DNA from: Nocardiopsis_B mangrovi
GTDB lineage: Bacteria; Actinomycetota; Actinomycetes; Streptosporangiales; Streptosporangiaceae
Direction of reading: 5' to 3'
Assembly: GCF_042653925.1 (NCBI RefSeq)
Contig: NZ_JBHSFQ010000024.1
Span: 40,038 to 104,037 of the forward strand
Length of the DNA: 64,000 nt
In this document: one piece after another, positions 25,273-33,085 of the stretch
How positions within the stretch are numbered: position 1 is the first letter of the stretch
Layout: each line of letters begins with the position of its first letter
The notes under the pieces: generated by a model
What the model was told of the DNA's origin: nothing
The model's database searches: none
Seen by the model: only the letters and a program-made list of their open reading frames with translations
Program-made: the position numbers and the translations under genes

Positions 25273-25554
25273 ATGGCCAACCTGCGCAGCCTGCTCCGGC
25301 AGGTGCTCGGTTTCATCCGTAAGAACCCCGGAAAGGCGAACCGGTATCTGCATACGGCGGGTGAGACCGCGAAGAAGCGCACCGGCGGCAGGTACAACCG
25401 GCACATCGACAAAGCCACCGGCGCGGCATCGAGATACCTCGCCAAGCAGGGCGGTCGTCGGGGACACGGCGCTCCGCGCGACCCGCGGCACCGATCCCAG
25501 GGCCCGGTGCCGGAGTACCGTCCAGACGGCCACGATCACCGGTGGGGCCGCTGA
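25273..25554 (+). CDS. MT0933/Rv0909-type antitoxin family protein (orphan)
   Basis: 93 residues from the ATG at 25273 with AGGTGAG upstream. The core FIRKNPGKANRYLHTAGETA followed by KKRTGGRYNRHIDKATGA matches the MT0933-type antitoxin pattern (Lys-rich helix, then a TGGKYxxxIDKA motif). The C-terminal third is a His/Arg/Pro-rich tail with no family match. In mycobacteria such antitoxins neighbour an SRPBCC-fold toxin; here the flanking 600 bases on either side contain no such gene, so it is an orphan or the partner was lost. Two palindromes upstream suggest autoregulation. Confidence 0.7.
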   Translation: MANLRSLLRQVLGFIRKNPGKANRYLHTAGETAKKRTGGRYNRHIDKATGAASRYLAKQGGRRGHGAPRDPRHRSQGPVPEYRPDGHDHRWGR

Positions 25555-25796
25555 GCCGATACTCCACCTGTAGATCGGGACAGGGGTGGGGAACGACGCA
25601 GAGCGAATGCGCAGTCGGCCGCCGTTGATTCCCGCAAATCCGCGTGGGCCGGGCCCCGGGGCGGCCGGCGGGGGCAGGTTACACGAGCGCGGGCGCGGCG
25701 GAGCTGGGGCGGACCAGGTTGCCCGGCTTCTCAGAGGGCTGCACGAACGCGGGTACGTGCAACACGGAACGTAGCGGGATCGCTCGACGGTTCCCG

Positions 25797-25998
25797 TTCT
25801 GCCGGTGGTGGCAGAATCCCGCCGGCCCCCGGGGTGCGGGGGCGTTCCGCCGGTCCGCTCAGCCGCCCCGGGGGCGTTTTCCGGGGGGTTCGCACACCCC
25901 CACACAGTCAGATTGTTTTTGCTGGTGGAAGCGGGAATTCGGGGGTGTGTGGGGCGCTGTGGGGGTGGCCGGGCGGCAGAACGCGGATTCTGCCGCCC
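25797..25998. repeat. Inverted and direct repeats in the gene-free 25.56-26.19 kb interval
   Basis: TTCTGCC-N6-GGCAGAA at 25797-25816; GGGCGGCAGAA-N6-TTCTGCCGCCC, a perfect 11-bp dyad, at 25971-25998; and a 12-base direct repeat CGTTCTGCCGGT at 25795 and 25998. Between them CGCACACCCCC (25891-25901) and GGGGGTGTGTG (25941-25951) can pair around an AT-rich 39-base loop. No convincing gene is present in 25555-26189. The structure resembles integrase-arm or origin sequences. Confidence 0.75.
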
Positions 25999-26189
25999 GT
26001 TCTGCCGGTCACCGAGCGTGGCGAACCGGGGGTGGATCGCTGGTTCATCCGGCGTCGGGTGAATCCCGGGGTGTCCGGGGTGAGCCCGCGAAAGCGGCGT
26101 TCCAGAACGATCGGCCGCACAGCTCGCAGGGCTGCGAGGTCGTTTCCTCTGCGGGTGCCGTCCCATCCGTCCCAAGCGTTGCCGCGCTG

Positions 26190-26455
26190 GTCAGGCTGGG
26201 AAGGCACTGCTTCATGAAGCCGGTCTCCGAGAGGCCCGGCTTCACGATGCGCGGCACACCGACGCGACCGTGCTGCTGATCCTCGGAGTGCAGGAGCGGG
26301 CCGCCATGGGGATCATGGGGTGGTCCTCGACGTCGATGACGAAGCGCTACATGCACGTGGTGGACGAGGTCCGGATGGACGTCGCCGACCGTGTCGGCGA
26401 ACTCATCTGGGAGCCGTCTGACGAGGGGGAGAACGGCCCCGAGAAGGCCGACTGA
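26190..26455 (+). pseudogene. C-terminal fragment of a tyrosine recombinase (integrase)
   Basis: In frame from about 26190 the sequence reads AGKALLHEAGLREARLHDAR, then HTDATVLLILGVQERAAMGI, GWSS and MTKRYMHVVDEVRMDVADRV to a stop at 26453-26455. It has the HxxR box (HDAR), the downstream Trp region and the nucleophile Tyr in KRYMHV, all in the right order, but the N-terminal three quarters and any start are missing. A GTG at 26270 is internal. It ends 80 bases from the 3' end of tRNA-Ser, the standard position of an integrase next to its attachment site. Confidence 0.85.
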
Positions 26456-26481
26456 GACCGAAACTGAGACCACGAACGACG

Positions 26482-26518
26482 AAGGCCCCGACCGCGCACC
26501 CGGTCGGGGCCTTTCGTT
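26482..26518 (+). terminator. Rho-independent terminator after integrase remnant
   Basis: A perfect 13-bp stem (26482-26494 with 26501-26513), 6-base loop, followed by TTTCGTT. It lies 27 bases after the integrase stop. A 16-bp perfect palindrome AGCCTGCTAGCAGGCT at 26520-26535 lies between it and the tRNA and may end the tRNA transcript from the other side. Confidence 0.85.
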
Positions 26519-26534
26519 AAGCCTGCTAGCAGGC

Positions 26535-26622
26535 TGGCGGAGGATACGAGATTCGAACTCGTGAGGGGTTGCCCCCAACACGCTTTCCAAGCGTGCGCCC
26601 TAGGCCACTAGGCGAATCCTCC
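26535..26622 (-). tRNA. tRNA-Ser, anticodon GGA, CCA encoded
   Basis: On the minus strand the acceptor arm GGAGGAT pairs with ATCCTCC, followed by G and an encoded CCA (26535-26537). The anticodon stem ACGCTT-GGA-AAGCGT gives anticodon GGA (serine UCC/UCU). A long variable arm (TTGGGGGCAACCCC) and the T arm with GTTCGAATC are present, as expected for a class II serine tRNA. It lies directly upstream of the divergent SRP RNA gene. Its 3' end faces the integrase remnant and is the likely attachment site of the decayed element. Confidence 0.97.
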
Positions 26623-26787
26623 GCGCACAACTTTACATGCCGAGGTGGTGTGCTTCGAACGGTTTCCCGGTGCGGGAAAACGCCGTCCGGACGCCCGCGG
26701 CCGCCGCCCCGGCCTCCCCGGACCGCGCCGGCGCCCGGCCGTCCGAGGGGTGGGCCCCGCGGCCCCCGGAGTCGGCTAGACTCTGGG

Positions 26788-26878
26788 CAGACCCCTCGTG
26801 CGGCGTCATCTTATGAACCTCCCCAGGGCCGGAAGGCAGCAAGGATAAGTAAGCTCTGGCGGGTGCGCGGGGGGTCCT
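26788..26878 (+). ncRNA. ffs: Signal recognition particle 4.5S RNA (small bacterial type)
   Basis: The conserved apical region reads CCCCAGGGCCGGAAGGCAGC followed by AAGGATAAG, the SRP RNA domain IV tetraloop and symmetric/asymmetric loops. The ends pair: GACCCC (26790 on) with GGGGGGTC (to 26875), and CGTGC with GCGCG. A -10-like TAGACT at 26777-26782 places the start near 26789. It binds Ffh and targets membrane proteins. The position between tRNA-Ser and dnaX is the usual actinobacterial arrangement. Confidence 0.94.
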
Positions 26879-27007
26879 TTCTTTCCCGGGACCCTTGATC
26901 CGGCCTCCGACCCCTCCCCGGCGATCCCCGGCGAACGCGTGCGGGCTGTCGCGGGGACACGGTTCAATGGGGGTGGATGTGACCGCGGAGGGAGCAGTGA
27001 GCGCGCC

Positions 27008-29080
27008 GTGAGCATCGCGCTTTATCGCAAGTACCGGCCCGCCACGTTCGGCGAAGTGCGCGGACAGGAGCACGTCACCGATCCGCTGCGCCAAGCGCTG
27101 CGCAACGGCCGGATCAACCATGCCTACCTGTTCAGCGGGCCCCGCGGCTGCGGCAAGACGTCCAGCGCCCGCATCCTGGCCCGGTCCCTGAACTGCGAGC
27201 AGGGCCCCACCCCCGACCCCTGCGGCGCGTGCGACTCCTGTATCGCCCTCGCCCCCGACGGCGGCGGCAGCATCGACGTCATCGAGATCGACGCCGCGTC
27301 GCACGGTGGCGTCGACGACGCCCGCGACCTGCGTGAACGCGCGTTCTTCGCGCCGGTGAACTCGCGCTACAAGGTCTACATCATCGACGAAGCGCACATG
27401 GTGACCCGCGAGGGGTTCAACGCGCTGCTGAAACTCGTCGAGGAGCCCCCGCCGCACCTGAAGTTCGTCTTCGCAACGACCGAGCCCGAGAAGGTCATCG
27501 GCACCATCCGGTCGCGGACCCACCACTACCCCTTCCGGCTGATCCCGCCCAGCACGCTGCGCGAGCTGATGGAGGAGATCCTCAAGGAGGAGGGCGTCGC
27601 GTTCGACCCCGCCGCCCTGCCCCTGGTGGTGCGCGCGGGCGCCGGGTCGGCGCGCGACTCGCTGTCGATCCTGGACCAGCTGCTCGCGGGCTCCGACGAG
27701 AACGGCATCACCCGCGAGGGCGCGGTCGCGCTCCTCGGCTACACCGATTCCAGCCTGCTGGGTGAGATGGTCGACGCGCTGGGCGCGGGCGACGGCGCCG
27801 CCGCCTTCGGCCTGATCGACCGCGTCATGGAGGGCGGGCACGATCCCCGCCGGTTCACCGCCGACCTCTTGGAGCGCACCCGCGACCTGGTGGTCCTGGC
27901 GGCGGTGCCCGACGCGCTCGACAAGGGCCTGATCAACGTTCCGCCCGACGCCGTGCAGCAGATGACCGGGCAGGCCGCGAAGCTGGGGCCCGCTGTGCTC
28001 ACCCGCGCGGCCGAGATCCTCAACCAGGGCCTGACCGAGATGCGGGGTGCCACCTCGCCGCGGCTGCTGCTGGAGCTGCTCTGCGCCCGGGTGCTGCTGC
28101 CGGGCGCCGAGCCCGGAGGCGGTGGCGACAACGGCGCGCTCGTCGCGCGGCTGGACCAGCTGGAGCGGCGCATGGCCGCTGGTGTTCCTGCGGCGCCCGC
28201 CGCCCCGGCTCCGGCGGTCCCCGCGGCCCCCGGGCCCCCGGCCGGCCCCGCCCCGCAGCCGCCGCAGCCGGCCGACCCCGCGCCCGCGCAGCAGGCACCG
28301 CCCCCCGTACCGCAGCGGGCCGCCGACGACTGGTCCGAAGCCGCCCGGCCCGGCGCGGAGCGGCAGCAGCCCGCCGCCCGCCGGCCCGCTGCCCCGCCGG
28401 CGCCCGCTCCCGCGGCCCCCGCCCGTGGCGGGACGATCGACGTCGGGTCCGTCCAGGCTTCCTGGGGCCGGATCCTGGAGACCGTGAAGGGGCTGCGCAA
28501 GTTCACCTGGATGGTGCTCAGCGGCACCGATGTGCGCCCCATGGGCGTCGACGGCAACCAGGTGCAGCTCGGGTTCACCCGGGTCAACGACGCCAAGGGC
28601 TTCTCCAACAGCGGCAGCGACCAGGTGGTCGCGCAGGCCATCCGCCAGGTCCTCGGCGTCGAGGTCCGGGTCGTGGCGGTGCCCGCGAACGGTGCCCCGC
28701 CCGCTGCTCCGCAGCGCCCGGCGCCGCAGCCGCCGCCCCCCTCCGCCGAGCCGGCGGGCTGGGACACCCCCGCGCAGCCGCCGGAGCGGCCCGCGCAGCC
28801 GGAGCCGGCCGACCCCGGTCCGCCGGCACGGGGCGCCTCGGCCGGGCCCCGGGAGCAGGGCGGCACCGGACCGCAGCGCCCCCTGACCACGCAGGAGGAG
28901 CCGCCCCCCGACCCCTACGAGGACGCCATGTCCTCCCCGCCGCCCGAGGGGTTCGACGACGGCGACGCCGACCCGGTCAACGACCTCGACGCCACCCAGG
29001 CGCCGCCGCCGAACGCGTTCTCCCTGATCGAGTCGGAGCTGGGCGGCAAACTCCTGGACAAGATCGACCACACCGCCTGA
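27008..29080 (+). CDS. dnaX: DNA polymerase III subunit gamma/tau
   Basis: 690 residues from the GTG at 27008 (the protein begins VSIALYRKYRPATF, the family start). Walker A GPRGCGKT is at residues 44-51; the zinc-binding Cys are at 63, 72, 75 and 78; Walker B is IIDEAHM; the sensor region GAGSARDSLSILDQL follows. After the AAA+ and collar domains (to about residue 380) comes a long Pro/Ala-rich linker, a folded segment (GSVQASWGRILETVKGLRKF) and a further Pro-rich tail to LGGKLLDKIDHTA. It loads the sliding clamp and links polymerase to helicase. No frameshift slippage site was seen. The ffs gene is 130 bases upstream. Confidence 0.96.
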   Translation: MSIALYRKYRPATFGEVRGQEHVTDPLRQALRNGRINHAYLFSGPRGCGKTSSARILARSLNCEQGPTPDPCGACDSCIALAPDGGGSIDVIEIDAASHGGVDDARDLRERAFFAPVNSRYKVYIIDEAHMVTREGFNALLKLVEEPPPHLKFVFATTEPEKVIGTIRSRTHHYPFRLIPPSTLRELMEEILKEEGVAFDPAALPLVVRAGAGSARDSLSILDQLLAGSDENGITREGAVALLGYTDSSLLGEMVDALGAGDGAAAFGLIDRVMEGGHDPRRFTADLLERTRDLVVLAAVPDALDKGLINVPPDAVQQMTGQAAKLGPAVLTRAAEILNQGLTEMRGATSPRLLLELLCARVLLPGAEPGGGGDNGALVARLDQLERRMAAGVPAAPAAPAPAVPAAPGPPAGPAPQPPQPADPAPAQQAPPPVPQRAADDWSEAARPGAERQQPAARRPAAPPAPAPAAPARGGTIDVGSVQASWGRILETVKGLRKFTWMVLSGTDVRPMGVDGNQVQLGFTRVNDAKGFSNSGSDQVVAQAIRQVLGVEVRVVAVPANGAPPAAPQRPAPQPPPPSAEPAGWDTPAQPPERPAQPEPADPGPPARGASAGPREQGGTGPQRPLTTQEEPPPDPYEDAMSSPPPEGFDDGDADPVNDLDATQAPPPNAFSLIESELGGKLLDKIDHTA

Positions 29081-29111
29081 TCCCGTCCCGCCCGCGCCCC
29101 GGCGCGCCGAG

Positions 29112-29143
29112 GCCCCGCCCGCGGGGCGCCCCGCCCGCGGGGC
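29112..29143 (+). terminator. Tandem 16-bp hairpins after dnaX
   Basis: GCCCCGCCCGCGGGGC occurs twice back to back (29112-29127 and 29128-29143), each a 7-bp stem. Between convergent dnaX and the TetR gene, this probably ends transcription from both. Confidence 0.6.
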
Positions 29144-29204
29144 GCCCCGCCGCGCAGGGGCGGCGCGGCCGGCCTCCCGGGCGGACCGCTGCCGTTGGCC
29201 CGGA

Positions 29205-29819
29205 TCAGTCCCGCGGGCGCGGCGGCCGCAGGCCGGTGAGGACGAGGTCGACGATGGAGTCGGTGAAGGCGTGGGTGAGGGGGCCGGTGCCGAGTTGCCA
29301 GCGGTAGTGGATCGGGCTGAGCAGAACCTCGATCGCCGTCTCCAGGTCGGCGTCGGCGGCGATCTCCCCCGCGCTCCGGGCGGCCTCCAGCCGGGTGAGG
29401 TAGGCGGCCAGGCCCGGGGCGAGCATCCGCTCGAACAGCTCCGCTGAAAGCTTGGGGTCGGTCAGCAGTTCGGCGTTGAGCGCGCGCAGCCGGGCGCTGT
29501 ACGCCGCGTCGTTGTACTCGTCGACGGTCGCCCGCAGCACCGCCTTGAGGTCGGCGGCGATGTCGCCGGTGTCGGGGAGGGCGACGTCCTCCCCGGACCT
29601 GTCGTCGGCGACGTCGAGGAACGAGTCGAACATCACGGCGCCCTTGGAGGGCCACCACCGGTAGATCGTCTGCTTGCCGACGCCCGCGCGGGCGGCGATG
29701 GCCTCTATGGTGAGCTTGGCGTAGCCCTTCTCCAGGACCAGGCCGTAGGTGGCGTCGAGGATCGCGCGGCGTGAGCTCTCACTGCGGCGCGACCTGTTCG
29801 GTGTCGTCTCGGGTGGCAT
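29205..29819 (-). CDS. TetR/AcrR-family transcriptional regulator
   Basis: 204 residues. TetR helix-turn-helix: AILDATYGLVLEKGYAKLTI, then EAIAARAGVGKQTIYRWWPSKGAVM; the C-terminal domain resembles the TetR_C_11-type ligand-binding half (AAYLTRLEAARSAGEI, LLSPIHYRWQLGTGPLT). It is divergent from the small gene at 29958. Two copies of the dyad CGAGACG-N3-CGTCTYG lie between them, so this protein very likely represses both itself and the small gene. Confidence 0.93.
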   Translation of the reverse strand: MPPETTPNRSRRSESSRRAILDATYGLVLEKGYAKLTIEAIAARAGVGKQTIYRWWPSKGAVMFDSFLDVADDRSGEDVALPDTGDIAADLKAVLRATVDEYNDAAYSARLRALNAELLTDPKLSAELFERMLAPGLAAYLTRLEAARSAGEIAADADLETAIEVLLSPIHYRWQLGTGPLTHAFTDSIVDLVLTGLRPPRPRD

Positions 29820-29844
29820 GGACCGAACCTATCAAGCAACGAAC

Positions 29845-29915
29845 CGAGACGTATCGTCTTGACTTTGTTCGGAGGCATGCGGCATTCTCGGAAGTGGCGA
29901 GACGGTACGTCTCGC
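29845..29915. promoter_or_regulatory. Two matching TetR operators flanking a promoter
   Basis: Site 1 CGAGACG-TAT-CGTCTTG (29845-29861) and site 2 GCGAGACG-GTA-CGTCTCGC (29897-29915) share the same dyad, centres 53 bases apart. A promoter for the plus-strand gene, TTGACT (29859-29864) and CATTCT (29883-29888), 18-base spacer, lies between: site 1 touches the -35 and site 2 covers the expected start point. Confidence 0.75.
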
Positions 29916-29957
29916 TTTGAAGGTGTGAACCGTCGGACCTGACAGAGGAGATCCCCC

Positions 29958-30158
29958 ATGGGCAAGAGCCGCGACAACATGCTCGGCCTCGGCGGCCAGC
30001 GCACCAGCCTGTCCCGGTCCGCCATGCGCGGGTCGGGGTTCTCGGGGCAGGGCGGGCGCCGTGACCCGTTGCAGGAGAAGCGCGAGCTGCTGCGCAAGCT
30101 CAAGGAGAAGCGCGAGAAGAACCGCGAGCCCCAGGCGGACGGGGAGAGCGAGGACTGA
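29958..30158 (+). CDS. Small conserved DUF6243-like protein
   Basis: 66 residues with a GAGGAG ribosome site about 7 bases upstream of the ATG. The N-terminal half MGKSRDNMLGLGGQRTSLSR is Gly/Ser-rich and probably flexible; the second half PLQEKRELLRKLKEKREKN is a highly charged helix. This matches my recollection of the small DUF6243 family common in Streptomyces and relatives, whose role is unknown. It is controlled by the TetR operators upstream and ends before the hairpin at 30256-30296. Confidence 0.75.
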   Translation: MGKSRDNMLGLGGQRTSLSRSAMRGSGFSGQGGRRDPLQEKRELLRKLKEKREKNREPQADGESED

Positions 30159-30255
30159 CCCGTGCGGCCGCCGGTCCACCGGCCCGCCGCGCGACCACGC
30201 CCCTCCGCACGCCTGTTCCGATTCGGCGCCCCCGGCGGCCTCGGCGGATTCTTGG

Positions 30256-30296
30256 GGTCCCCGCAACTCCCTGAAATCCAGGGTGTTGCGGGGACC
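30256..30296. terminator. Bidirectional hairpin between small gene and old-yellow-enzyme gene
   Basis: Arms 30256-30273 and 30279-30296 pair over 18 positions with one mismatch (12 bp, mismatch, 5 bp) around a short loop. It sits between convergent genes and probably stops both transcripts. Confidence 0.8.
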
Positions 30297-30364
30297 GCTA
30301 GAACCCGCGCTCGGCCGCCGGAGGCGTTCGCGTGCCCCGGAGCCGGCGGACCCCCGGCGGCCCC

Positions 30365-31519
30365 TCAGCGGGCCTCCGCCCCGGCCGCGGCCCCCATGGC
30401 GACCGCCGGCGCCGCGGCCGGCCCCGCCTCGACCGCCGCCGGCGGGAAATCGGTGTAGCCCTGGGGGCCGGTGCTGTAGTGGGACTCGCGGTCGGCCAGG
30501 GGTGCCCAGCGGGCGCCCGAGGCGATGCGCGCGGGCAGGTCGGGGGTGGAGATGAAGGCCCGCCCGAAGGAGACCAGGTCGGCGCCCTTCTCCCGCAGCA
30601 GCCGCTCGGCCGACTCCTGACCGGTCACCTCGTGTTCCCCGGTGTTGCCCACCAGGGTGCCGCTCCACCGCGGCCGCAGGTCGGCCAGTGCCGGGTACAC
30701 GGGATCGTCGGTGAGGTGCAGGTAGGCCAGGCCCAGCGGGTCCAGGGCGGCGAGGACGGCCCGGTAGACCGGCGCGGGGTCGGCCTCCACCATCTCGTTC
30801 TCCGGGTTGCCCGGGGACAGCCGCAGGGCCGTGCGCCCCGCGCCGACGGCGTCGGCCACGGCCTCGGCCAGCTCGATGGCGAACCGGGCGCGGCGGAGCG
30901 GCGAGCCGCCGTAGGCGTCGTCGCGCAGGTTGGTGTTGTCGGCGAGGAACTGGTGCGGGAGGTAGCTGTTGGCGCCGTGGAGCTCCACGCCGTCGAAGCC
31001 GGCGCGGACCGCCGCGCGCGCCGCGGCGGCGAACTCGGCGATGGTGGAGCGCACCTCGGCGGTGGTCATCGCGTGCGGGACCACCGCGTCGGCCTTGGCG
31101 GTGAGCGTGTGCACCCGCCCGGTCAGCGGCACCGCCGACGGAGCCTCGGGGCGGCCGCCGTCGCGCCGGTTGGCGGGGTGCCCGTTGCGGCCGGAGTGCA
31201 TGAGCTGGGCGAAGATCCGGCCGCCGGCCGCGTGCACCGCGTCGGTGACCGTCCGCCACCCGGCGACCTGTTCCCCGGTGTGCAGGCCGGGCTCGTTGAG
31301 GTACTGGACGCCGCGCTCGCTCGGCGCGATGCCCTCGGACACGATCAGCCCGGCGCCGGCGCGCTGGGCGTAGTACGTCGCCATGACCGGTGTGGGGACC
31401 CCCGACGTGTCGGCGCGCAGCCGGGTCATCGGGGCCATCACGATGCGGTTGGGCAGGCGCAGGCCGGCGGAGGTGTACGGGGCCAGGAGCGGGGACGCGG
31501 GAACCATGTCGTCGTTCAT
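30365..31519 (-). CDS. Old yellow enzyme-family flavin oxidoreductase (alkene/ene reductase)
   Basis: 384 residues of the FMN TIM-barrel family. Seen: LPNRIVMAPMTRLRAD, QRAGAGLIVSEG, FAQLMHSGRNGH, the substrate-binding His/Asn pair in GVELHGANSYLPHQFL, and DDAYGGSPLRRARF with the catalytic-loop Tyr region. VSFGRAFISTPDLP near the C-terminus is the phosphate-binding end. It reduces activated C=C bonds with NAD(P)H and is often induced by electrophiles or oxidants. The C-terminal Ala-rich tail is extra. It is divergent from the MerR gene; the dyad at 31537-31550 lies between the starts. Confidence 0.93.
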   Translation of the reverse strand: MNDDMVPASPLLAPYTSAGLRLPNRIVMAPMTRLRADTSGVPTPVMATYYAQRAGAGLIVSEGIAPSERGVQYLNEPGLHTGEQVAGWRTVTDAVHAAGGRIFAQLMHSGRNGHPANRRDGGRPEAPSAVPLTGRVHTLTAKADAVVPHAMTTAEVRSTIAEFAAAARAAVRAGFDGVELHGANSYLPHQFLADNTNLRDDAYGGSPLRRARFAIELAEAVADAVGAGRTALRLSPGNPENEMVEADPAPVYRAVLAALDPLGLAYLHLTDDPVYPALADLRPRWSGTLVGNTGEHEVTGQESAERLLREKGADLVSFGRAFISTPDLPARIASGARWAPLADRESHYSTGPQGYTDFPPAAVEAGPAAAPAVAMGAAAGAEAR

Positions 31520-31536
31520 GGGACGACGCTAAAATA

Positions 31537-31550
31537 TGACATGGATGTGA
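31537..31550. promoter_or_regulatory. Imperfect dyad between old-yellow-enzyme and MerR genes
   Basis: TGACAT-GG-ATGTGA (five of six positions symmetric) lies within the enzyme promoter region, with TTGAAA on the minus strand at 31552-31557 and TATTTT at 31531-31536. A MerR protein normally binds such a dyad between -35 and -10. Confidence 0.5.
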
Positions 31551-31578
31551 GTTTCAAGGTTCTGTGGTGGAGGTCACG

Positions 31579-31947
31579 ATGCGCATCGGCGAACTGGCGC
31601 GGCGGACCGGGGTCAGCGTCCGCTCCCTCCGGTACTACGAGGAGCAGGGCCTCCTGGCGTCGCGGCGCACCCCCGGCGGCCACCGCGACTACACCGGCGA
31701 CGCGGTCGACCGCGTCGACCGGATCCAGTGCCTGTACGCGGCGGGCCTGTGCAGCGACAAGATCTCCGAGCTGCTGCCGTGCATCCTCGACCAGGAGCGC
31801 GGCGCGCCGGCGCCCGATCTCGTCGACCTGCTGACCGTGGAGCGCCGGCGCATCGACGGCATGATGGAGCGGCTGGCGGAGTCCCGGCGGATCCTCGACG
31901 GCGTCATCGCGTCCGCCGGGAGCGGGCCCCGCACCGATTCGGCCTGA
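31579..31947 (+). CDS. MerR-family transcriptional regulator
   Basis: 122 residues from the ATG at 31579, five bases after GGAGG. The N-terminal domain reads MRIGELARRTGVSVRSLRYY, then EEQGLLASRRTPGGHRDY, the MerR winged helix; a coiled-coil dimer helix follows (LLTVERRRIDGMMERLAESR). The short C-terminus has Cys at about residues 48, 54 and 65, but no recognisable metal site. It probably controls the divergent ene reductase in response to an electrophile or redox signal (inference from placement). Confidence 0.93.
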   Translation: MRIGELARRTGVSVRSLRYYEEQGLLASRRTPGGHRDYTGDAVDRVDRIQCLYAAGLCSDKISELLPCILDQERGAPAPDLVDLLTVERRRIDGMMERLAESRRILDGVIASAGSGPRTDSA

Positions 31948-32036
31948 TCCGGCCCCTGCCGCCCGGGGTGCCGCCGTTGCCCTGCCGTGAGCGGCTACGC
32001 TCGCAGGCACCGGACAATGCAGCAAGGAGAAACGCA

Positions 32037-32402
32037 GTGAACCCTGGCGGCGGAATGGACATGCAGGCCCTTTTGCAGCAGGCGCAGGCGATGCAGCAGC
32101 AGCTCGTGCAGGCACAGCAGCAGCTGGACGAGGCCCAGGTCGAGGGCACCTCGGGCGGCGGGCTGGTCAAGGTGACGGTCAGCGGCCGCGGCTCGGTCGA
32201 GGACATCACCATCGACCCCAAGGCGATCGACCCCGACGACCTCGCCGACTCCGCGCAGACCATCGCCGACCTGGTCCTCGCGGCCATCCGCGATGCCGAG
32301 ACCGCTGTCGAGGAGCTGCAGCAGGAGAAGATGGGCCCCTTGGCCGAAGGGCTCGGGGGCGGGCTGCCCGGCGGCGGGATGCCCGGGCTGCCGGGTTTCT
32401 AG
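32037..32402 (+). CDS. YbaB/EbfC-family nucleoid-associated protein
   Basis: 121 residues from the GTG at 32037, 7 bases after AAGGAG. Family features: MDMQALLQQAQAMQQQL, a Gln-rich coiled coil, then GGLVKVTVSGRGSVEDITID and DDLADSAQTIADLVLAAIRD. The Gly-rich C-terminus (GGGLPGGGMPGLPGF) is typical of actinobacteria. It binds DNA as a dimer without strict sequence preference. It is just upstream of recR, the conserved YbaB-RecR pair. Confidence 0.95.
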   Translation: MNPGGGMDMQALLQQAQAMQQQLVQAQQQLDEAQVEGTSGGGLVKVTVSGRGSVEDITIDPKAIDPDDLADSAQTIADLVLAAIRDAETAVEELQQEKMGPLAEGLGGGLPGGGMPGLPGF

Positions 32403-32485
32403 GATCGGCGGCCCGCCGCGGTCCCGAGCGCGGCACCGGGTCCGTTAACGTGGGAGCCGATACGGCCTCGAGTGAGTGGTAGGCG

Positions 32486-33085
32486 ATGTACGAAGGCGCG
32501 GTTCAGAATCTGATCGACGAACTCGGGCGGCTGCCCGGCGTCGGTCCGAAGAGCGCGCAACGCATCGCCTTCCATCTGCTCTCCGCCGAGACCGCCGACG
32601 TCAAGCGGCTGGTCCACGCGCTGGTCGAGGTCAAGGAGCGGGTCCGGTTCTGCTCGGTGTGCGGCAACGTCTCCGAGGAGCAGGAGTGCCGGATCTGCCG
32701 TGATGTGCGCCGCGATGCCGCGGTGATCTGCGTGGTCGAGGAGTCCAAGGACGTCGTCGCCATCGAACGCACCCGCGAGTTCCGCGGGCGTTACCACGTG
32801 CTGGGCGGCGCCATCAGCCCCATCGAGGGCATCGGCCCCGACGACCTCCGCGTCAAAGAGCTGATGGCCCGGCTCTCGGACGGCCAGATCACCGAACTGA
32901 TCCTGGCCACCGACCCCAACCTGGAGGGCGAGGCGACCGCCACATACCTGGCGCGCCTGGTCAAACCCTTGGGGATGAAAGTCACCCGGCTGGCCAGCGG
33001 CCTGCCCGTCGGCGGCGACCTGGAGTACGCCGACGAGGTCACCCTCGGCCGCGCCTTCGAGGGGCGCCGGAGCCTGGAGTTCTAG
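32486..33085 (+). CDS. recR: Recombination mediator protein RecR
   Basis: 199 residues, full length. A helix-hairpin-helix is at residues 15-31 (LPGVGPKSAQRIAFHLL); the zinc Cys are at 56, 59, 68 and 71; the Toprim domain starts with ICVVEESKDVVAIE and has ATDPNLEGEATATYL. It acts with RecF/RecO to load RecA on gapped DNA. It follows the YbaB gene by 83 bases and is part of the core block leading to the lysine/threonine genes. Confidence 0.97.
   Translation: MYEGAVQNLIDELGRLPGVGPKSAQRIAFHLLSAETADVKRLVHALVEVKERVRFCSVCGNVSEEQECRICRDVRRDAAVICVVEESKDVVAIERTREFRGRYHVLGGAISPIEGIGPDDLRVKELMARLSDGQITELILATDPNLEGEATATYLARLVKPLGMKVTRLASGLPVGGDLEYADEVTLGRAFEGRRSLEF

Noticed and set aside
25273..26190. 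Toxin partner for the antitoxin-like gene
   Set aside because: No frame on either strand in the flanking intervals resembles an SRPBCC-fold or other toxin.
25644..26279. 211-residue plus-strand frame before the integrase remnant
   Set aside because: It spans several palindromes, has no ribosome site or domain-like sequence, and is in a different frame from the integrase fragment.
27008..29080. Programmed frameshift producing a separate gamma form of DnaX
   Set aside because: No slippery A-tract with a following stem was seen, and the reading frame is continuous.
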